Below are positions 14,601 to 17,300 of a stretch of DNA of 17,300 bases, one piece after another. This DNA comes from Anaerolineales bacterium (lineage in GTDB: Bacteria > Chloroflexota > Anaerolineae > Anaerolineales > Villigracilaceae). The stretch is taken from assembly GCA_020847355.1 (NCBI GenBank), contig JADLCG010000132.1, positions 1 through 17,300 of the forward strand. Direction: 5' to 3'. Within the stretch, counting starts at the first letter, position 1; every line of letters starts with the position of its first letter. The notes under the pieces were generated by a model. That model was not told the DNA's origin. It made no database searches and saw only the letters and a program-made list of their open reading frames with translations. Both the position numbers and the translations under genes were made by a program.

Positions 14601-15645
14601 GGGTGAATATTTTCGCGACATTGTAAGCGGAGAGTACGAGCGCCCCAAAAGCGGTGACGCTAAACAAGCGCGATTGGTAGAGATACACGCCGCCGCTCCA
14701 CAGGGGCGCCATCAGAAGGTAAAAAATACTCCAATAGAGCGCAGTTCCTGAGGGGGAGAGGTTTAAGGCTGAACGTAATGCGTCTGCAAGGTTGTTGCCA
14801 GTGATGGGAAGTAGAAATGAGAAAACAATAAATAAAGCAAAACTGGGTTGCGGAAGCCTGTTTTTGATGGCAACCGCCAGTCCGCCAAAAAGAAATGTGC
14901 CGAGGATCAAAATCGGCAGGCGAAACTCGGGAACTGCCGCGCCTAAAATTGCGGCGGCGGCGATTACAAAGAACGCGCCGAGATATAAATAAATTTTGAT
15001 GCTGGTTTCGCTGGTGAGAGTTTGCAAGAGCGTGGGGCGGGGTAGCTCTGGCTCTGGCTTGGGCTTGGGCGCGGAAACCTGAACTGGCGCGGGGGTTGCC
15101 TCAATTGGTTTGGGCGCAGAAACCTGAACCGGCGCATGAGTTTCTTCAATGGGGGCAGAAACTTCTTCAATGGGCGTAGGCGCGGAAACTTGAACAGGCT
15201 CCGGGTCCGAAGATTTTGGCGTAGAGATTCCGTCAATTTCAATAAGCGCAGGCTTGGTTGGGGAAATGAGATCAAAATCGTAACGGCGACGTAGGATATT
15301 TGCCGTTGAAGAGTTGATTAAACTGCCCAAAATCCATTCGTTAATTTCCCGCAAAAGCAGTTTGCGATTTTCAAGCTTGATCCCGCTTTTTAACGAGACG
15401 CTTTTTTGAACAGCTTGATGGATCTCTAAATTTAGAGTCTCTAACGCCGCTAGGCGAAGTTTTTTATTCTCCGCATCCATTGAGAGTTTTTCCACCTGCT
15501 GACGGATGGCGACACTGCTGAAATTAATTTCTTGCAACAGGTTCAGCCCTTCAAGCTGGGCGGACGGGTCTGGCGTTTTTAGCTTGCTTAAGATCAAGTT
15601 CAATATTTCTTGCTGGCTCAGATGCTTAAGTTTATCGTGAGTCAT
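11662..15645 (-). CDS. Giant multi-spanning membrane protein with internal tandem repeats (DUF2157-like)
   Basis: This 1327-residue protein has three parts. Residues 1-130 are soluble and helical: a HEAT-like stretch (about 27-80), then LLREINEWILGSLINSS (97-113), which resembles the cytoplasmic start of DUF2157-type membrane proteins. Residues 148-205 are a Pro/Ala/Glu linker with the repeated phrase APVQVSAPKP. From about 215 to the end it is nearly all hydrophobic segments, well over 30. Residues 634-835 and 836-1037 are two near-identical copies, and a third, divergent copy starts near 1038 (LLYNNPILLYAF against IYRAAWIGYIST). The start at 15645 is supported by GAGGT six bases upstream. 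No catalytic or transport signature is recognised, so its function is unknown; a role in the envelope is a guess from topology only. Confidence 0.88.
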   Translation of the reverse strand: MTHDKLKHLSQQEILNLILSKLKTPDPSAQLEGLNLLQEINFSSVAIRQQVEKLSMDAENKKLRLAALETLNLEIHQAVQKSVSLKSGIKLENRKLLLREINEWILGSLINSSTANILRRRYDFDLISPTKPALIEIDGISTPKSSDPEPVQVSAPTPIEEVSAPIEETHAPVQVSAPKPIEATPAPVQVSAPKPKPEPELPRPTLLQTLTSETSIKIYLYLGAFFVIAAAAILGAAVPEFRLPILILGTFLFGGLAVAIKNRLPQPSFALFIVFSFLLPITGNNLADALRSALNLSPSGTALYWSIFYLLMAPLWSGGVYLYQSRLFSVTAFGALVLSAYNVAKIFTPIHFELVFLLIQLTTFAGLAGVSFLRKWKDSNFALPLFLSTQFVQFVILFSSVVTLTSSVTRSSSPSSPWQLASFFTWALASLFYVLSKREEPKFIFEWLAAGALVPLTWFIIAAFGLESFGSSVTFFIWGIALTIASEGVSRSKNISNFGLPLLYAGLLTLVESLFSASVDKTRWLMLLVAFGIGATLTALHLLRSRWLLWVLALLNFIIAYFAFFNLKTIQALHIPSSYQIFVLSALFLLPDLFLKKDWLDRAPWRIPLRVYGIVLVFFAYLITLVAFFQDNSSALDAAIIFTAYAIFFAIYAPAYRTAQIGYISTGSLALAFIFVFNYFKVDAWLPALTILSVLYLLLGLALQARPKWSFMLRNSALILGGLISFVALITLKETGGWYALIIGLLFVAEMILRKNGYFELGGPVLFSIGVFLILRDFNVTQAATHLTIYSLIWLGADIIAHLTFTQPRPLSTLLRATGAALTLINYGALISGSASALSAAVISAIYTAFFIIYALIYRAAWIGYISTGSLALAFIFIFNYFKVDAWLPTLTILSVLYFLLGLALQTYTKWSLMLRNSALVLGALISLTSLALLKETSGWYVLIIGLLFVAEMILRKNGYFELGGPVFFSLGVFLILHDFNVTQVTTHLMFYSLIWLGADLVARLTFTQPRPLSIVLRLVGTALTLINYNFLLTSPNLTAAIGFAIYALLFLTLSLLYNNPILLYAFTLTLPISGSFLLRLFGFNEWIHPVIIFALAYYAVGHFLRLQKLATRWASTLLISGLGLGILVSLFAPSFRGVDVMIPVTIAATLWAVEAFARKDVYLAFPANGLYLWAYFILLNRLNISQPQFFSIGAALLGLIQHYLLVRAGSKTGAYIMGMLSQFILVGTSYIQMVSQNELIYFFALFVQAIFVLFYGIVIRSRSLTLFPIFFVVVAVVTIVLGQLQGIATILLVGCSGITLLTAGIFAVLLRERIAKLSEVLSSWQA
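12535..13140 (-). repeat. Tandem duplication, second (C-terminal) copy
   Basis: Codes for residues 836-1037 of the giant membrane protein. It aligns with 13141-13746 at a constant offset of 606 bp, without gaps over most of its length. Two long stretches are base-for-base identical: 12746-12795 (50 nt) and 13015-13060 (46 nt). Identity includes third codon positions. Confidence 0.9.
13141..13746 (-). repeat. Tandem duplication, first (N-terminal) copy
   Basis: Codes for residues 634-835, beginning at the phrase SALDAAI and ending before SALSAAV, the same point of the next unit. The identical stretches are 13352-13401 and 13621-13666. At 202 codons the unit is in frame and contains six or so membrane segments, an even-looking number that would keep topology unchanged. 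Confidence 0.9.
15025..15200 (-). repeat. Imperfect short repeats coding for the Pro-rich linker
   Basis: Repeats of a roughly 30-60 base unit coding for VQVSAPKPIE-like phrases, with three clear copies of VQVSAP at residues 151-156, 173-178 and 188-193. They make a flexible spacer between the soluble N-terminal part and the membrane part. Copy number probably varies between strains. Confidence 0.7.
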
Positions 15646-15697
15646 GTTTACCTCGCTTTATTGGGTATTTAGAAAAAAGACTTCCGCTTGCTCGCCC

Positions 15698-15703
15698 ATT
15701 ATC
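15698..15703 (-). promoter_or_regulatory. Candidate -10 box for the giant membrane-protein gene
   Basis: Read on the minus strand this is GATAAT, one mismatch from TATAAT, about 53 bases before the start codon at 15645. No good -35 box lies at the right distance, so this is only a candidate. Confidence 0.25.
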
Positions 15704-15757
15704 CTCTAAAGCTCAGGTAAGAAAACGCCAAAAACATTCAACCTGTAAAAAGTAAAA

Positions 15758-15772
15758 CTGAATCAGATTCAG
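15758..15772. repeat. 15-bp palindrome between the GH13 gene and the membrane-protein gene
   Basis: CTGAATCAGATTCAG, with 7-bp arms around a single central base. On the minus strand TTTTACTTTTT follows, so it may be a weak terminator for the GH13 gene (stop at 15784). The stem is short and AT-rich, and an operator for the downstream gene is equally possible. Confidence 0.4.
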
Positions 15773-15783
15773 CCTGATAAACG

Positions 15784-17253
15784 CTATTTAATCACAACTC
15801 CGCTTCGCGCTGGAATTGAAACCTGCCTTCCGGTAATCTTTGGGACGCCTAATAAAACGCGCGGCTTGGCGTTTAATGGCAGTTCGATGGTTTGCTCGAA
15901 TTCTGAAACATTGAGCGCAACAGTGATGGTTTTATTTTTATAAGAACGAGCGTACGCTATTACGGAGCCTTCAGCGAATAAGCGGCGATAAGTTCCGCGG
16001 CGGAGCGCTTCGTGATCTGCGCGGAGGTGGGCGCAGGCTTTGGCAAATTGGAGCAAGTCCTGATCCCATTTGTTTTCCTGCCACGGAAAAGCTTTGCGGC
16101 AGTCCGGGTCGTGACCGCCATCCAAGCCGATTTCATCGCCGTAGTAAATGCAAGGCGCGCCGGGGATGGTGAAGATGAATAGCCAAGCGAGTTTGAGCGC
16201 TTCTTTATTTCCGCTGGCGCAAGTGAGGAAGCGCGGCATGTCGTGGCTATCCAGCAAATTCAATTGCGCGAAAGCGATCTCGGCGGAATAGAGATTGAAA
16301 AGCCGGTCAATTTCATTGGCGAATTCTGCGGCTTGGAGCGGGCGGACGCGGTCTTTGATTCCGCCAGTTTGGTGAATTGCCGTCAGGTTCAAATGCTCCG
16401 CCGCAAAGAAACTCAATGCGGCGGCTGTGATCGGGTAGTTCATCACTGCGTCAAATTGATCGCCTTTCAGCCAGCGTTGCGCCTCGTGCCAAATCTCGCC
16501 CACGAGATACGCTTCGGGGTTTTGACTGCGAACGCGGCGCCGAAACTCGCGCCAAAATTCATCGTCGTCAATTTCTGCGGGCACGTCCAGCCGCCAGCCG
16601 TCAATCCCAAATTTGATCCAATATTCCGCCACGTTGAAGATGAATTCGCGGACGGCGGGCGTGCGGGTGTTGAATTTGGGCAAGGCGGGTAAATTCCACC
16701 AAGCGCGATAGCCGATGGCGGTCAAGCTATCTTCATGTTTGAGGGCGTTCTCTTCGTGATGCGTGGGGTAAGCGCCCCAGTGTTTTTTTCCGTTGAGCCG
16801 GTCTTCGTCAAAGTAAAACCAATCGCGGTAAGGCGAGGCCGCGCCTGTTTCTAAGACGTGGTGAAATTGCCAAAAGCCGCGCGAAGCATGGTTGAAAACG
16901 CCGTCTAAGATGATCCGCATACTGCGCCGATGGGCTTCTTTGAGCAGTTTTTTGAAGGCTTGATTTCCGCCCAATAGCGGATCTACGTTGTAATAATCGT
17001 AGGTGTGGTAGCGATGATTCGAGGCTGAGGCAAAGATCGGGTTAAGATAGAGCGCGTTGATGCCTAATTCTTGCAGGTAATCAAGTTTTTTGATCACGCC
17101 GTATAAGTCGCCGCCCTTAAAACCATAGGTAGTTGGCGCCGAATCCCAAGTTTCAAAGTTTAGGCTTTGAGCTGAAGATAAGTTACTTTTTGCGAAGCGG
17201 TCTGGGAAGATTTGATAGAAGATCGCGTCTTGAATCCACTGTGGCGTTGACAT
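15784..17253 (-). CDS. GH13 alpha-glucan hydrolase (cyclomaltodextrinase/neopullulanase-like alpha-amylase family)
   Basis: Retaining glycoside hydrolase acting on alpha-1,4 (possibly alpha-1,6) glucans. There is no signal peptide, so it is probably cytoplasmic and works on imported maltodextrins or glycogen fragments. The protein has 489 residues. The TIM barrel starts almost at residue 1 (WIQDAIFYQIFPDRF). Conserved regions are D117GVFNH (I), G219WRLDVPAE with nucleophile D223 (II), V251GEIWHE with acid/base E253 (III) and L334DSHD with D338 (IV). VPAE after the nucleophile resembles the cyclomaltodextrinase/neopullulanase group, but the N-terminal CBM34 dimerisation domain of that group is missing. 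A short beta domain ends the protein (about 410-489). AGGGA lies four bases before the ATG. Substrate preference cannot be settled from sequence alone. Confidence 0.93.
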   Translation of the reverse strand: MSTPQWIQDAIFYQIFPDRFAKSNLSSAQSLNFETWDSAPTTYGFKGGDLYGVIKKLDYLQELGINALYLNPIFASASNHRYHTYDYYNVDPLLGGNQAFKKLLKEAHRRSMRIILDGVFNHASRGFWQFHHVLETGAASPYRDWFYFDEDRLNGKKHWGAYPTHHEENALKHEDSLTAIGYRAWWNLPALPKFNTRTPAVREFIFNVAEYWIKFGIDGWRLDVPAEIDDDEFWREFRRRVRSQNPEAYLVGEIWHEAQRWLKGDQFDAVMNYPITAAALSFFAAEHLNLTAIHQTGGIKDRVRPLQAAEFANEIDRLFNLYSAEIAFAQLNLLDSHDMPRFLTCASGNKEALKLAWLFIFTIPGAPCIYYGDEIGLDGGHDPDCRKAFPWQENKWDQDLLQFAKACAHLRADHEALRRGTYRRLFAEGSVIAYARSYKNKTITVALNVSEFEQTIELPLNAKPRVLLGVPKITGRQVSIPARSGVVIK

Positions 17254-17273
17254 GAGTTCCCTGTGTAAAAAGA

Positions 17274-17300
17274 GACGCGAGGCTCAAATTCCTGCGCGTC
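17274..17300 (-). terminator. Probable terminator of an upstream gene outside the window
   Basis: Arms GACGCG plus AGG (17274-17282) pair with 17291-17300, with one bulged base (17294) and an eight-base loop. Read on the minus strand the hairpin is followed by TCTTTTTACA, which runs straight into the ribosome site of the GH13 gene. It suggests that the GH13 gene has little room for its own promoter, or is reached by read-through. Confidence 0.5.

Overview
The window reads as a chromosome segment from a Chloroflexota bacterium, probably class Anaerolineae. This is inferred from overall protein character, not from a marker gene: a PbpC with the motif-1 form NPG, very large secreted and multi-membrane proteins, and a moderate GC content. 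It holds seven complete or near-complete genes, one gene start cut by the left edge, and several strong hairpin terminators. Six of the seven complete genes lie on the minus strand.

Left edge (1-596). A minus-strand gene starts at 64 and runs off the window. A 19-bp palindrome lies 45 bp upstream of its start. About 400 bp without a convincing gene follows. This ends in a perfect tRNA T-arm plus the 3' acceptor strand (516-540) and a strong terminator (549-580), but no tRNA 5' half is present. The simplest reading is that the left part is the end of an integrated element, and 513-543 is the displaced tRNA 3' end that served as its attachment site.

Cell-envelope pair (597-8973). pbpC (plus strand) and a 1962-residue alpha-2-macroglobulin (minus strand) converge on one bidirectional terminator. 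This is the classical bacterial pairing: the macroglobulin traps proteases that attack the envelope and PbpC repairs peptidoglycan. The macroglobulin has a CMEQ thioester motif, four N-terminal Ig-like domains and no lipobox.

Minus-strand run (11524 to 3085). A major-facilitator permease, smpB (trans-translation), an unrecognised 260-residue protein and the macroglobulin follow each other with gaps of 13-30 bp, so they could be one transcript.

Right part (11662-17300). A 1327-residue protein with more than 30 predicted membrane segments carries a recent in-frame 606-bp tandem duplication. It ends in its own terminator. Upstream of it lies a cytoplasmic GH13 alpha-glucan hydrolase with all four catalytic regions. 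A last hairpin at the right edge probably terminates a gene outside the window.

The most unusual items are the tRNA-fragment junction, the domain layout of the macroglobulin, the internal duplication in the giant membrane protein, and the unknown gene between smpB and the macroglobulin. No CRISPR array, complete RNA gene or insertion sequence was seen.
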